Source: an uncultured Bacteroidota bacterium (GTDB taxonomy: Bacteria > Bacteroidota > Bacteroidia > Bacteroidales > UBA12077). From it: 64,000 nt of DNA. The number at the start of each line of letters is the position of its first letter. The stretch's first letter is position 1. A model generated the notes under the pieces. The model was given only the letters and a program-made list of their open reading frames with translations, had not been told where the DNA came from and did no database searches. Shown piece after piece: positions 8,630 through 18,905 of this stretch. The position numbers and the translations under genes were made by a program. The DNA lies in NCBI GenBank assembly GCA_913055635.1, contig CAJXLK010000005.1, positions 1 through 64,000 of the forward strand, written 5' to 3'.

Positions 8630-9782
8630 CGTTTCCCGAAGTTTTTTTGCCCGAAGTTTCTTTGCCCGCTGAACGGCTTACACTTAATATGATTCCTATA
8701 GCCAGGCTGCTGAAAAGCAATGACGATCCGCCCATGCTTACAAAAGGTAGGGTCTGGCCGGTGACCGGGATCAGATGAACGGTTACCCCCATGTTGATCA
8801 CCGCCTGAATGACCAGCAACAGGGTCAGCCCCGTGGCCAAGAAAGCCCCGAATGTCCGGGTGCTCCGCCTGACAATCACCCCGGCCCGGTACAGCAAAAC
8901 CATATACAAGAACAAAATGAATAGCCCGCCCACAAATCCATATTCCTCTACTATAATGGCATATATGAAATCCGAATAAGCGTAGGGCAGAAAATCCCGC
9001 TGGGTGCTGTTGCCAGGGCCTTTGCCCAAAACACCCCCCGTGGCAATGGCAATCTTCGACTGTTTGACCTGGTAATTGTCTGATGATTCACCATCTGTGA
9101 AATGCTCAATCCGGCTTTCCCAGGTGTCAATGCGCCCCTGCTCCCCGCTTAAAAGCAAACTCCCCACCAGTATGCCCAGTAAGACCACCCCGAGCATGAC
9201 CATTGAGGCGATGTACTTGATTTTAACCCGCCCGACAAACATCAGGATCATGACGGTGGCAAAAAGAATCAGCGCCGTGGAGAGGTTCTCCGGTAGAATC
9301 AACCCGCAAATGATCAGGGCCGGCACAAAAAGATAACCCACCACCTCTTTGAAGTTGGTGATCCGGTATTGCTTGACCGACAGGATACGGGCAGTATACA
9401 TCACCAGGGCCAGTTTGGCAAAATCGGAGGTCTGAATGGTCAGACCGATGCCCGGAAGGGTCAGCCACCTTTTGGCCTGGTTCACACTGGTGCCCATCAC
9501 CAGGGTCAAAATCAACAGAACAAAAGCCACAATGAGCAGCAGCTGGGAAAGCTTCGAGTAAAACTTATAGGGGATGTTGTGGGTGATGAAAATGACCACC
9601 AAACTTAATACCAGCAATGAAAAGTGCTTGAGGATGTAGGAAGCGGTGCTGGCATCCTGCGACTGATAAGCCAGCGAGCCCGTTGAACTGTATACCGCCA
9701 GCAACGAGAATAACGAGAGCAGGAGCACAACCCCCCAGATAACCCCGTCGCCTTTGAAGTATTTTGCCAGTATATCCCGCAT
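8604..9782 (-). CDS. ftsW: SEDS glycosyltransferase FtsW
   Basis: Polytopic SEDS-family peptidoglycan polymerase that works with FtsI in septal wall synthesis. The 392-residue protein has about ten hydrophobic segments and SEDS-family signatures such as the LPGIGLTIQTSDFAKLALV stretch, the loop with GPGNSTQRDFLPYAYSDF, and PVTGQTLPFVSMGGSS near the C-terminus. It lies between murD and murG in the classic dcw order, with 17 bp to murD. Confidence 0.97.
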   Translation of the reverse strand: MRDILAKYFKGDGVIWGVVLLLSLFSLLAVYSSTGSLAYQSQDASTASYILKHFSLLVLSLVVIFITHNIPYKFYSKLSQLLLIVAFVLLILTLVMGTSVNQAKRWLTLPGIGLTIQTSDFAKLALVMYTARILSVKQYRITNFKEVVGYLFVPALIICGLILPENLSTALILFATVMILMFVGRVKIKYIASMVMLGVVLLGILVGSLLLSGEQGRIDTWESRIEHFTDGESSDNYQVKQSKIAIATGGVLGKGPGNSTQRDFLPYAYSDFIYAIIVEEYGFVGGLFILFLYMVLLYRAGVIVRRSTRTFGAFLATGLTLLLVIQAVINMGVTVHLIPVTGQTLPFVSMGGSSLLFSSLAIGIILSVSRSAGKETSGKKTSGNDAKKATHA

Positions 9783-9799
9783 CTGCTCAATTTTTGGGT

Positions 9800-11137
9800 T
9801 TAAAGTTTGCGTACCGCTTTTTTGAACTGGTTGCCCCGGTCTTCATAGTTTTCAAACAGATCGAAACTTGCACAAGCCGGTGATAGCAAAACCGTGTCGC
9901 CCTTTTTGCTCAGGTAATAAGCTGTTTGTACAGCTTCCTGCGCCGTGGTGGTGTCCACAATGGTATCAACCAGATCGCTAAACGCATGATGAATCTTGTT
10001 ATTGTCAACGCCCAGGCATATGATGGCCTTGACCTTGTCGCGCACCAGATCCCGAAGGCCGCTGTAGTCATTGCCCTTGTCCTGCCCCCCGGCAATCCAT
10101 ATCAGGTTATCCGGCATGCTCTCCAGGGCATACCACGTCGAGTTGACATTGGTGGCCTTGGAATCATTGATGAAATGAATGCCATGGATCTTTAAAACAT
10201 GCTCAAGGCGGTGTTCAACCCCCTTGAAATGGGCCAGGCTTTTGCGTATGGATTCCTTGCGGATATCCAGGGCCCGGGCCGCAATGGAAGCGGCCATTGA
10301 GTTGTAGGCATTGTGTTTGCCCTTTAAAGCCAGATCATGTATTGACATAGTGAATGGGTTGTTTTTATACTGGATCAACATGGTTTCATTTTCAATCCAC
10401 CCGGCCTGCCGGCGATCATTACCCAGGGTGAACCCGGCCAACCGGGCCGGAAGAGAGAGCCGGCCGAGGTGTCGGCCAATAACCGGATCATCTGCGTTGT
10501 AGATGAAAAGATCACTGGCCGCCAGGTTGCTCGTTATCCTGAATTTTGATGCTACATACTGCTCCATTTGATGGCCATACCGGTCAAGGTGATCGGGTGT
10601 GATGTTCAGCAATACCGCAATATCAGGCTTGAAATGGTATATCCCGTCGAGCTGGAAAGAACTCAGCTCAATGACAAAATAGTCATGATCCTCCATGGCC
10701 ACCTGATAAGCCAGGCTGTTGCCCACATTTCCGGCCAGCCCGGCATCCAGCCCGGCATCCTTTAATATCTGATGCACCAGCTTGGTGGTGGTGGTTTTCC
10801 CATTGCTCCCGGTGATGCATATTTTAAAAGACCTGGTATAACGCCCGGCAAACTCAATTTCTGAAATTACCGGAATGTTTTTGCCCCGGGCTTTTGCTAC
10901 CATCTCGGCCTGGTCAGGAATGCCCGGACTTTTTATGACTTCTCCGGCCTCCAGTATTGCCCCCTCGCTGTGGCCCTCCTGCTCGTAAGCAATGCCCCAT
11001 TCTTCCAACAGCTGCACGTAGTTCTCCCGTATGACGCCATTGTCCGAGACAAATACATCATATCCCTGCTTTTTTGCCAAAACAGCAGATCCCGTTCCGC
11101 TTTCTCCAGCTCCCAATATGACCAGGCGTTTGCTCAT
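9800..11137 (-). CDS. murD: UDP-N-acetylmuramoyl-L-alanine--D-glutamate ligase
   Basis: Cytoplasmic Mur ligase adding D-glutamate to UDP-MurNAc-L-Ala. The 445-residue protein has an N-terminal Rossmann-type start (LVILGAGESGTGSAVLA), the ATP loop TGSNGKTTTT (about 108-117), the HLDRYGHQMEQY segment and the FINDSKATN motif typical of MurD. It is 10 bp downstream of mraY in the operon. Confidence 0.97.
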   Translation of the reverse strand: MSKRLVILGAGESGTGSAVLAKKQGYDVFVSDNGVIRENYVQLLEEWGIAYEQEGHSEGAILEAGEVIKSPGIPDQAEMVAKARGKNIPVISEIEFAGRYTRSFKICITGSNGKTTTTKLVHQILKDAGLDAGLAGNVGNSLAYQVAMEDHDYFVIELSSFQLDGIYHFKPDIAVLLNITPDHLDRYGHQMEQYVASKFRITSNLAASDLFIYNADDPVIGRHLGRLSLPARLAGFTLGNDRRQAGWIENETMLIQYKNNPFTMSIHDLALKGKHNAYNSMAASIAARALDIRKESIRKSLAHFKGVEHRLEHVLKIHGIHFINDSKATNVNSTWYALESMPDNLIWIAGGQDKGNDYSGLRDLVRDKVKAIICLGVDNNKIHHAFSDLVDTIVDTTTAQEAVQTAYYLSKKGDTVLLSPACASFDLFENYEDRGNQFKKAVRKL

Positions 11138-11147
11138 GTTTGTTGTT

Positions 11148-12404
11148 CTATCTGATCTTTAGTGTAACGATGGTGATCACCGCCAACAATATGGCAACGA
11201 TCATAAACCGGATGACAATCTTGGGTTCAGGGTACCCCTTCATTTGATAGTGATGATGGATGGGAGTCATCCTGAAAATGCGGCGCCCCACTCCGTACTT
11301 TTTGCGCGTATATTTGAAGTAAGAAACCTGCAACAACACAGAGATGCTCTCAACGAAGAAAACACCGCACAGAATGGGTATCAGCAATTCCTTGCGAATG
11401 ATGATCGCATAAACGGCAATGATCCCCCCCAGGGCCAGGCTCCCGGTATCGCCCATGAAAACCTGGGCCGGATAAGAATTGTACCACATAAACCCAATGG
11501 TGGCCCCGATGAAGGCACTGATGTAGACCACCAGCTCACCCGTATAGGGTATATACATGATGTTTAGGTAATCGGCATAAATCATGTTGCCCGATACATA
11601 GGCCAAAATGCCCAATGTAGCCCCGATAATGGCCGAGGTGCCTGTGGCCAGCCCGTCCAGCCCGTCGGTTAGATTGGCCCCGTTGGAAACGGCCGTGACA
11701 ATAAGAATGGTGACGATCACAAAGGCTATCCAGGCCAGCTTTTCACTGTGCTTGCCCGTAAAAGCCACCAGGTATTCATAGTCGAATTCGTTGTTTTTGA
11801 GAAAAGGAATGGTCGTGATCGTCGATTTGACGTCTTTTACGAATTGTTTCTCGTTATCCCTGTCCCGGTCGTAATCGTTCATTACCTGAACCGCTGTTTT
11901 ATCGGCAATTTCTTCTTTGTCAACCTTTTGTCGAACAGTGACATCTTCACTCATATACAGGGTGAGCCCCACGATTAACCCCAGCACCACCTGCCCCCCG
12001 ATTTTGAATTTGCCGGCCAAACCGCTCTTATTCTTTTTGAAAATCTTGATGTAATCGTCCACAAAACCCACCAGGCCCAGCCATATGGTGGTGATCAGCA
12101 TCAGGATGATATAGATATTGTTGAGGTTGGCGAACAGCAGGGTCGGAATCAGAATGGAGGCCAGGATGATCAGACCGCCCATACTCGGGGTGCCGGCCTT
12201 CACTTTTTCTCCTTTCAGGCCCAGTTCCCTGATCTTTTCTCCAATCTGCTGGCGCACCAAAAAATTGATGATCCGCCGCCCGAAGATCAGCGATATGATC
12301 AGGGAGGTGATCACGGTCATGGCCGAACGAAAGGAGATGTATTGAAACATCCCCGCGCCGGGCACATCCAGTTGATCGAGGTATTGAAAAAGATGATATA
12401 GCAT
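11148..12404 (-). CDS. mraY: Phospho-N-acetylmuramoyl-pentapeptide transferase (lipid I synthase)
   Basis: Integral membrane enzyme that moves phospho-MurNAc-pentapeptide onto undecaprenyl phosphate. The 418-residue protein has about ten membrane helices and the catalytic motifs [17 protein letters not shown] and the cytoplasmic [11 protein letters not shown] segment. It is longer than the usual 320-360 residues because of a charged insertion (about residues 155-210, rich in Asp, Lys and Glu). I recall similar long MraY proteins in other Bacteroidota. Four bases separate it from murE. Confidence 0.97.
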   Translation of the reverse strand: MLYHLFQYLDQLDVPGAGMFQYISFRSAMTVITSLIISLIFGRRIINFLVRQQIGEKIRELGLKGEKVKAGTPSMGGLIILASILIPTLLFANLNNIYIILMLITTIWLGLVGFVDDYIKIFKKNKSGLAGKFKIGGQVVLGLIVGLTLYMSEDVTVRQKVDKEEIADKTAVQVMNDYDRDRDNEKQFVKDVKSTITTIPFLKNNEFDYEYLVAFTGKHSEKLAWIAFVIVTILIVTAVSNGANLTDGLDGLATGTSAIIGATLGILAYVSGNMIYADYLNIMYIPYTGELVVYISAFIGATIGFMWYNSYPAQVFMGDTGSLALGGIIAVYAIIIRKELLIPILCGVFFVESISVLLQVSYFKYTRKKYGVGRRIFRMTPIHHHYQMKGYPEPKIVIRFMIVAILLAVITIVTLKIR

Positions 12405-12408
12405 AGCG

Positions 12409-13872
12409 TTAATTGTGAATATTAAATATTTCCTTTATCACCTCCCGGTCATCAAAATGGTGGCGGACCCCCTGAATTTCCTGATAGGTTTCATGGCCTT
12501 TCCCGGCCACCATAATGATATCGCCGGATTGAGCCATCATGCAGGCCGAGCGGATGGCCTCGCGGCGGTCGGATATGCTCACGATACGCTGATCCTGCTG
12601 CGGAGACACCTCCCGGCGCATATCGTCCAAAATGGCCTGCGGATCCTCGCTCCTGGGATTGTCCGAGGTCAAAACCACCCGGTTGCTGTATTTTAATGCA
12701 ATGGCTGTCATCCGGGGCCTCTTGCTTTTGTCCCGGTCCCCGCCGGCTCCTACTACCGTAATCAGCTGTTGCTGCTTCTTTTGAACTTCCTGGACCGTCG
12801 ACAATACATTCTCCAAAGCATCCGGGCTGTGGGCATAATCCACCACCGCCGTTTTACCCCCCTCTGAACGAAACGTCTCAAATCGCCCTTCCACCGGCAT
12901 CAACTTGCTGATGTCCTTCAGCAATTCTTCCTCCCGGTAACCCAGCAGTTTGGCCGTGGCGTAAACCCCCAGCAAATTGTAAGCGTTGAACCTCCCCACA
13001 AGCGGGGTCCAGAGTTCCCGGTGGTCGATGGTTAAAAGGGTCCCGTCGATGTGCTTCTCCAAAATCCGAGCCTTGAAATCAGCATGCCGCTTCAGGGCAA
13101 AAGTGTATGCCGAAGCCCGGCAGTTTTCAACCATGATCGAGCCCCGGCGATCGTCGGCGTTGATCAGGGCAAAGCCGCCGGGTTCAATATAATGGTCGAA
13201 AAGCTTTTTCTTCGAGTGGATATAATCGTCGAATGTTTTATGATAATCCAAATGTTCATGGGTGATGTTGGTGAACACCCCCCCGTGGAAATTCAATCCG
13301 GCAGTGCGATTTTGTTTGAGCGCATGTGAACTGACTTCCATAAAAGCATAGCGGCATCCCTGTTCAACCATATTGCTGAGCAGGGCATTGATTTGTACTG
13401 CATCAGGGGTAGTGAAGCGTGTTTTTAGCCTTTCGCGACCCACATAATTGGCAATGGTAGATATCAGACCTGCCTGGATGCCATGCTGAAGGAACAAACC
13501 ATGCAGAAGCGTCGCTGTGGTGGTCTTGCCATTGGTTCCGGTGATCCCGATCAGTTTAAGGCGGTAGGAGGGATGGTCGTAGAAATTCGCGGCCATCTGG
13601 CCCAATGCCTTCGAGGTATCTTCAACCTGCAGGTAAGTAACCCCCTGGTTCTGATTTTGAGGCATGCGTTCACACACCACCACAGTGGCACCCTGATCTG
13701 CTGCAGTCTGGATATAGGAATGCCCGTCTACCTGCAGCCCCCGCACCGCAACAAAAACATCTCCTTTGCCTACCGCCCGCGAGTCAAACCGGATGTTGGC
13801 GGCACGCCCCTCCAGGCTGCCGGCATGATCCAGCAATTGAATGCCTTCCAGTATGTCGCTCAATGCTTTCAT
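12409..13872 (-). CDS. murE: UDP-MurNAc-L-Ala-D-Glu--meso-diaminopimelate ligase
   Basis: Cytoplasmic Mur ligase adding the third stem-peptide residue. The 487-residue protein carries the ATP loop TGTNGKTTT (111-119), EVSSHAL (179-185) and HEHLDYHKT. The DNPR motif at 404-407 is the signature of enzymes that select meso-diaminopimelate rather than lysine, so the wall is predicted to be of the meso-DAP type. The ATG shares a base with the ftsI stop (TGATG). No murF follows, so murF must lie elsewhere. Confidence 0.97.
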   Translation of the reverse strand: MKALSDILEGIQLLDHAGSLEGRAANIRFDSRAVGKGDVFVAVRGLQVDGHSYIQTAADQGATVVVCERMPQNQNQGVTYLQVEDTSKALGQMAANFYDHPSYRLKLIGITGTNGKTTTATLLHGLFLQHGIQAGLISTIANYVGRERLKTRFTTPDAVQINALLSNMVEQGCRYAFMEVSSHALKQNRTAGLNFHGGVFTNITHEHLDYHKTFDDYIHSKKKLFDHYIEPGGFALINADDRRGSIMVENCRASAYTFALKRHADFKARILEKHIDGTLLTIDHRELWTPLVGRFNAYNLLGVYATAKLLGYREEELLKDISKLMPVEGRFETFRSEGGKTAVVDYAHSPDALENVLSTVQEVQKKQQQLITVVGAGGDRDKSKRPRMTAIALKYSNRVVLTSDNPRSEDPQAILDDMRREVSPQQDQRIVSISDRREAIRSACMMAQSGDIIMVAGKGHETYQEIQGVRHHFDDREVIKEIFNIHN

Positions 13873-16001
13873 CAGTGAAACGTCATGGTTAAAGTGACCT
13901 GATCGCCCGGCTCGATGCGTTCGCCAGGCTCCACCGACTGATCCCTCACACTTCCCCGTCCGCGCACTTTTACATTCAATCCCAGGTTCTCCAGAATGTA
14001 CACCGCGTCCTTTACACCCATGCCTACCACATTGGGCATGGTGTGCTGGTCAATGTAGCGGTTGGCCAAATCAATCAGCGAATCCTTCTTGCGGGTTACC
14101 ACCCACCTCGAATCCACATGGCGCTCATTGACCTTTACCCCAATGTCGCGGAGCACACGCTTCAATTCCTGGCGGTGGCTGTGCTTGGTGAAGGGGATCT
14201 CCTTCGAATCGCCATTCCCGGCCAGCTTTAACCCATCGTGCATGTCAAAGCTGGTCGCGTAAACCTTATCGGCGATCTCTTTGAATACCGGCCCGGCTAC
14301 TACATTGCCGTAATAAACATCCCGGGTGGGGCTGTTTACCACCACAATGCAGGAGTAAATCGGGTCGTTGGCCGGGAAATAACCGACAAAAGAAGCCTGA
14401 TAACTGATGCCCGAATCGCTGCGATAACCGTATTTTTGGTTGGCGATCTGAGCTGTGCCGGTTTTCCCGGCTATCTCATAGTTCTGGTTTTTTAAATTCT
14501 GCGCCGTGCCTTCTTCCACCACCCCTTTCAGCAGGTTTTGTACTTTGTCAATGGTTGGCTGCGAACAGATGGAGGGGTTGATCACCTGCTTGTTGAAAGT
14601 TTTGACCTCTTGCCCGTGTTCCTTAATTTTCTTGACAAATTGGGGCTTGACCATCTTGCCGTCATTGGCCACGGCATTGTAAAAGGTCAATATTTGCAGC
14701 GGGGTCAGCCGCACTTCATAGCCGATCGACATCATCGGCAAAGAAAGCCCCGACCAGTACTTATCGCCGGGATATTTGATCCGCGGTTCGCCTTCCCCTT
14801 TGATCTTTAACCCCAGCTTTTCATCCAGGTTCATGCTGTAGAGACGGTCGATGAACTGGCTGGGGTTTTCCCGGTAATGCCGGGTGATGATTTTGGAAAT
14901 GCCTACATTGGAGGAATGGGTGAAGGCTTTGCGAACGGTGATTTTGCCATATCCCCCGGGCTTGGTATCGGAAAGCTTTTTGTCGTAATAATAGACGGTG
15001 CCGTCGCCCGTGTCAATGGTGTCCTGAAGGCTCACGTAGTTGTCTTCCAGGGCTGCTATAATAGAGGCCAGCTTAAATGTGGAGCCCGGCTCTCGGCTTT
15101 CTCCCACAGCGTAATTATAGATCTCCTTGTATCTGCCCGATTCGGTTTTGCCCAGGTTGGCAATGGCCTTGACTTTGCCGGTCTTCACTTCCATCAAAAC
15201 GGCAGTGCCGTGGTCGGCATTGTGCTCTTTGAGCTGCTCACGAAGGGCACTCTCGGCCACATCCTGGATGTTGATGTCGATGGTGGTCACTACATCCTGT
15301 CCACTCTGCGGCTCAATCTCGTTTTCATCACTCACCGGGATCCATACCCCGCCCTGTATCCTGCGCATCATACGTACCCCTTTGACCCCCTTCAGGTAAG
15401 AATCATACGCCCCCTCTATGCCAACAATGTTGCCGCCTTCCCAATCCGTGGTATAACCAATGGTCCGGGAAGCCAGGTTGTCATGGGGCTGAATGCGAAT
15501 GTTCTTCTGAATCACGATGAAACCTCCTTTGTATCGCCCTTTCCTTAATAAAGGGAACGTTTTGAGCTTTTTCAATTCCTTATAATTGACCCGCTCCTTG
15601 ACCAGGTGAAAACGTTCACCGTTTTTGCGGGCACGGTAAAGCTCCCGGCGGTAGCGGGAAGCCGACTTGTCTTCAAATAAACCGGCCAGGCGCCGCGAAA
15701 GGGTGTCAAGCTTGTTGAAGTACCGCTCACGGCCCATCTCTAAACCCGTGCTGCGGGTGTCCAGCCTGATCTCGTAAAAAGGCACCGAGCTGGCCAATAA
15801 ACGCCCGTGACTCGAATAGATGTCGCCCCGGTTCGACTCTACCATCACACTTTTCATATGCAGCTCCTCGGCCTTCTTGCTTAGTTCCTGCCCCTGAAAA
15901 ACCTGCAGGTACAGGATCTTTCCGGCGATCAAAAGACCAAAAAGCAGTATAACCGCATATACCACACCAACACGCCATACGATGTCCTTCTTTAATGGCA
16001 T
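13872..16001 (-). CDS. ftsI: Septal penicillin-binding protein FtsI with PASTA domain
   Basis: Class B penicillin-binding protein, the transpeptidase of septal peptidoglycan synthesis. The 709-residue protein has one N-terminal membrane helix (about 11-31), a PBP dimerisation domain, and a transpeptidase domain with SxxK at 307-310 (STFK), SxN at 363-365 (SSN) and KTGT at 513-516. A single C-terminal PASTA domain (about 653-708, MPNVVGMGVKDAVYIL) is present. It lies directly after ftsL, with two bases between the genes. Confidence 0.97.
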   Translation of the reverse strand: MPLKKDIVWRVGVVYAVILLFGLLIAGKILYLQVFQGQELSKKAEELHMKSVMVESNRGDIYSSHGRLLASSVPFYEIRLDTRSTGLEMGRERYFNKLDTLSRRLAGLFEDKSASRYRRELYRARKNGERFHLVKERVNYKELKKLKTFPLLRKGRYKGGFIVIQKNIRIQPHDNLASRTIGYTTDWEGGNIVGIEGAYDSYLKGVKGVRMMRRIQGGVWIPVSDENEIEPQSGQDVVTTIDINIQDVAESALREQLKEHNADHGTAVLMEVKTGKVKAIANLGKTESGRYKEIYNYAVGESREPGSTFKLASIIAALEDNYVSLQDTIDTGDGTVYYYDKKLSDTKPGGYGKITVRKAFTHSSNVGISKIITRHYRENPSQFIDRLYSMNLDEKLGLKIKGEGEPRIKYPGDKYWSGLSLPMMSIGYEVRLTPLQILTFYNAVANDGKMVKPQFVKKIKEHGQEVKTFNKQVINPSICSQPTIDKVQNLLKGVVEEGTAQNLKNQNYEIAGKTGTAQIANQKYGYRSDSGISYQASFVGYFPANDPIYSCIVVVNSPTRDVYYGNVVAGPVFKEIADKVYATSFDMHDGLKLAGNGDSKEIPFTKHSHRQELKRVLRDIGVKVNERHVDSRWVVTRKKDSLIDLANRYIDQHTMPNVVGMGVKDAVYILENLGLNVKVRGRGSVRDQSVEPGERIEPGDQVTLTMTFH

Positions 16002-16003
16002 AG

Positions 16004-16390
16004 CTACTCTTCCTTTTCCACCACAATTTTGCGCGGGGGCGTGAGCGATTCCCGCAAACCCATGTCCTTCTCCTTGATTAACCGTACCACCTCCGATTGC
16101 TTGCTTAAATGCATCAGCTCGGCCGAAGTGGATATCGCCCTGGCCCGAAGCTCCCTGACCTCATCCTGAAGCCTGGAATTTTCCCGGACCACATTTTCCG
16201 CATGATAGCGGTTGGCAATGTAAAATAAAGCCAAAAGCGTCAGGAAAAGAATGAAAGGCAGCTGACGAACCACCTTCTCGCGGGTCAGCAATGAGCCCCC
16301 CAAAAAACCCTTAAGCGTTCCGCCTCGCCGGAGCTCTTTGCGCTCCTGCTTCTCATCAATGAACTCTACGTTTTTGCGCTCATCCTTCAT
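16004..16390 (-). CDS. ftsL: FtsL-like division protein
   Basis: A 128-residue bitopic protein: a charged cytoplasmic N-terminus (about 1-42), one membrane helix (about 45-62, LPFILFLTLLALFYIANRY) and a periplasmic coiled-coil-like tail. FtsL proteins are poorly conserved; the call rests on size, topology and position between rsmH and ftsI. It would form the FtsQLB-type subcomplex that activates FtsW/FtsI. Confidence 0.85.
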   Translation of the reverse strand: MKDERKNVEFIDEKQERKELRRGGTLKGFLGGSLLTREKVVRQLPFILFLTLLALFYIANRYHAENVVRENSRLQDEVRELRARAISTSAELMHLSKQSEVVRLIKEKDMGLRESLTPPRKIVVEKEE

Positions 16391-16435
16391 AATCCCGGTT
16401 TCTTTTGTATTAGCTGCTGGTCAATACTTCCTGTG

Positions 16436-17329
16436 TTACAACTTTTCAGCAATTCTTAACTTCGCACTGCGCGCCCGGTTGTTGCCCCGGAGCTCCTCGG
16501 CTCCCGGAGTGATGACTTTCTTGTTGATCATCTGCCAGGGAACCTGCATCTGCCCATAAAAATCCTTCTCCACCCGCCCCTCAAAATTGCCGGTTTTGAT
16601 GTAGTTTTTTACCGTACGATCTTCCACCGAATGATAGGAGATTACCGCTAATCTACCACCTTTTTTCAACATTTCTTTGCTTTGGGTCAGAAAATATTTT
16701 AGGCTCTCAACCTCCCCATTTACTTCTATGCGAAGGGCCTGGAATATCCGCGCCAGAAATTTGTTGCGCTGCTTCACCGGCGTGAGCCCCGATAATAGCT
16801 CCACCAAATCGCCGGTATGTTCAATGTTGCTTTTTGCCCGCTCCTGAATAATCGCCTCGACAATGAATCGGGCTTTCTTAAGCTCCCCGTATTGCCTGAA
16901 AATCTCCAGCAACCGCGATGGCGTATAGGTGTTTAAAACCTCAGCGGCCGTTAATGTACTTTTTTGATTCATGCGCATGTCCAGGGGCGCTTCGTAACGA
17001 AAAGAAAAACCCCGCTCCGGGCTGTCCAGGTGATGAGACGATACCCCCAGATCAGCCAATATCCCATCCAGCTTCTGAAACCCGAGGTATTTGACGAAGT
17101 TTTTCATGTATCTGAAATTATGCGGAATAAAAATAAGCCGCTCGTCCTCCATGATGTTTGCCTGGGCCGCCAAATCCTGGTCAAAGGCCACCAACCAGCC
17201 GCGACCCAGCTCTTCCAGAATCCTCTTGCTGTGGCCACCACCACCAAAAGTGGCATCTACGTAAATGCCACCCGGGTTGATGTTCAATCCCCCAATACTC
17301 TCTTTCAATAATACTGCCTGATGAAACAT
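16436..17329 (-). CDS. rsmH: 16S rRNA (cytosine-1402-N4)-methyltransferase RsmH
   Basis: Methylates N4 of C1402 in the ribosomal P site. With the start at 17329 (MFHQAVLLKESIGGL) the protein has 297 residues, the normal family size. The open frame runs 42 codons further upstream but would then lie inside mraZ, so the ATG at 17329, preceded by an AGGGGGGGG stretch, is preferred. Motifs include VDATFGGGGHSKRIL (SAM binding), DLGVSSHHLD and ISYHSVEDRTVKNY. It is the second gene of the dcw operon. Confidence 0.97.
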   Translation of the reverse strand: MFHQAVLLKESIGGLNINPGGIYVDATFGGGGHSKRILEELGRGWLVAFDQDLAAQANIMEDERLIFIPHNFRYMKNFVKYLGFQKLDGILADLGVSSHHLDSPERGFSFRYEAPLDMRMNQKSTLTAAEVLNTYTPSRLLEIFRQYGELKKARFIVEAIIQERAKSNIEHTGDLVELLSGLTPVKQRNKFLARIFQALRIEVNGEVESLKYFLTQSKEMLKKGGRLAVISYHSVEDRTVKNYIKTGNFEGRVEKDFYGQMQVPWQMINKKVITPGAEELRGNNRARSAKLRIAEKL

Positions 17330-17339
17330 AGCCCCCCCC

Positions 17340-17804
17340 TTATTGACCTTCTTCCGATGAGGTACCCATGATCTTCTCGGCAAGTTCGGCAAAATCCTCC
17401 TCCGACTCATCAATGCGTTCATACAGATGTTTGGCCCATATCTCGATTTTGCCATCCTGACCCGCCATGATCACTTCCCTGGAGATCTCTACCTGATCCA
17501 GTAACCTTTTGGGGATGAGCAGCCGTCCGTTCCCATCAAGTGCCAGTTCCGCTGTGCCTTTATAAAAATTTCTCAGGAATTTGTTGTGCTCCTTATTATA
17601 GGGATTGATCCGCTGACGGATCAGTTGATTTTGCCGTTCCCATTCATCAAAGGGATAGAGCACAAGACAGGGCTCGAAGATGTCTTTCTTGACCACGAAC
17701 CGGTCGCCCGAAGCAGAATCCATCTGCTTTTTGAAGCCCGAAGGGAAGGTGATCCGTCCCTTCTCGTCGACCCGGCATGTATAATCTCCTATAAACGTGG
17801 CCAT
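17340..17804 (-). CDS. mraZ: Transcriptional regulator MraZ
   Basis: First gene of the division/cell-wall operon. The 154-residue protein has two SpoVT/AbrB-like repeats: the first around residues 5-50 (CRVDEKGRITFPSGFKKQ), the second around 80-125 (LDGNGRLLIPKRLLDQ). MraZ is a DNA-binding regulator that in other bacteria binds repeats in front of its own operon. A good Bacteroidota-type promoter lies 22 bp upstream of its start. Confidence 0.96.
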   Translation of the reverse strand: MATFIGDYTCRVDEKGRITFPSGFKKQMDSASGDRFVVKKDIFEPCLVLYPFDEWERQNQLIRQRINPYNKEHNKFLRNFYKGTAELALDGNGRLLIPKRLLDQVEISREVIMAGQDGKIEIWAKHLYERIDESEEDFAELAEKIMGTSSEEGQ

Positions 17805-17825
17805 ACACTACACCTAAATTAAATG

Positions 17826-17856
17826 TAAAGATAAAGAAAATATTTCCACAAGCAAC
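17826..17856 (-). promoter_or_regulatory. Putative promoter of the mraZ (dcw) operon
   Basis: On the minus strand GTTG (17853-17856) is followed after 19 bp by TATCTTTA (17826-17833). This fits the Bacteroidota consensus TTTG-N19-TAnnTTTG with one mismatch in each box. It would place the transcript start about 15 bases before the mraZ ATG. Confidence 0.6.
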
Positions 17857-18009
17857 CACTTTAACCCATTTTTTACCACGGTGTTGAAAACTTTTCCCAT
17901 TTCCGGCCATTGGGCATTCCCAGATTGGCCCGTTTGCAAAGGGAATAGGATTGTTGGTTTAAGGGAAATTTTGTATTTTTACTCACTTTTTTAAACGGAT
18001 AAAGCGTTT

Positions 18010-18861
18010 ATGATGGAGGAGCCACATCAACCTGATCGAATCAATATCCGGGAAGTCTTTCGCAAAAAGAATCCCCGGGTGGCCCGGCTAATTCCAGGGT
18101 TTGTATACCGTTACCTCAGGCGCATCATTCACCAGGATGAGATCAATGAAGTGTTGCCCCGGATCCGGCATCTTGAAGGACTGGACTTTGTCCGGGCAGG
18201 ATTGGATGAATTCAACATTGATATTCGTTCCTTTGGCAAAGAACATATTCCCCGGGAAGGGCGATTTATCTTTGTGGCCAATCACCCCCTGGGCGGGCTT
18301 GATGGATTGGCTTTTGCCAGGGAGGTGGGCGATATCTATCCCGATGTGAAGTTTATTGTCAATGATATTTTACTGAACATCAAGAACCTGGAACCCATCT
18401 TTGTTCCGGTCAATAAGCACGGCAAACAATCCAGTGATTACGTCAGGCGAATTGAAGCGACATACCACAGCAATGCCCAGATTCTGAACTTTCCAGCCGG
18501 GCTGTGTTCAAGAAAAATCAAGGGGAAGATAGTCGATCTGCCCTGGCACAAGAGTTTTATCAATAAAGCCCAAAAGCATCAGCGGCATATCATTCCAGTT
18601 CACATCAGCGGGAAGAATTCCAATTTTTTCTATAACCTGGCCAATCTGAGGGTCTTCCTCGGGATCAAAAGCAACATTGAAATGTTCTATCTGCCCAATG
18701 AAATGTTTAAGCAACAGGCCGCCCACATCGATCTGACCTTTGGAAAACCCATCGATTACCGCTGGCTGGATAAACGCTTTTCCCCCCAGCAATGGGCCAC
18801 TAAAATCAAGGAACACGTTTACCGGTTGGAGTCCAATAGCCAGGAGGAATTTGTTCCTTAG
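18010..18861 (+). CDS. glsA: Glycerophospholipid-type acyltransferase, putative glycine-lipid O-acyltransferase (GlsA-like)
   Basis: A 283-residue member of the PlsC/LPLAT acyltransferase superfamily. The active-site block reads VANHPLGGLDG, in which His and Asp are five residues apart instead of the classical four. A second block, FPAGLCSRKIKG, stands in place of the substrate-binding PEGTRS. Next to it lies a GNAT/hemolysin-like gene. In Bacteroides thetaiotaomicron such a neighbouring pair (glsB, glsA) makes N-acyl glycine and then O-acylated glycine lipids. The pairing supports GlsA; substrate is inferred, not seen. It is divergent from mraZ. Confidence 0.7.
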   Translation: MMEEPHQPDRINIREVFRKKNPRVARLIPGFVYRYLRRIIHQDEINEVLPRIRHLEGLDFVRAGLDEFNIDIRSFGKEHIPREGRFIFVANHPLGGLDGLAFAREVGDIYPDVKFIVNDILLNIKNLEPIFVPVNKHGKQSSDYVRRIEATYHSNAQILNFPAGLCSRKIKGKIVDLPWHKSFINKAQKHQRHIIPVHISGKNSNFFYNLANLRVFLGIKSNIEMFYLPNEMFKQQAAHIDLTFGKPIDYRWLDKRFSPQQWATKIKEHVYRLESNSQEEFVP

Positions 18862-18905
18862 CAATCACAAAAAAATTCATAGTTTTGACCCCTAAAAACG
18901 AATAC

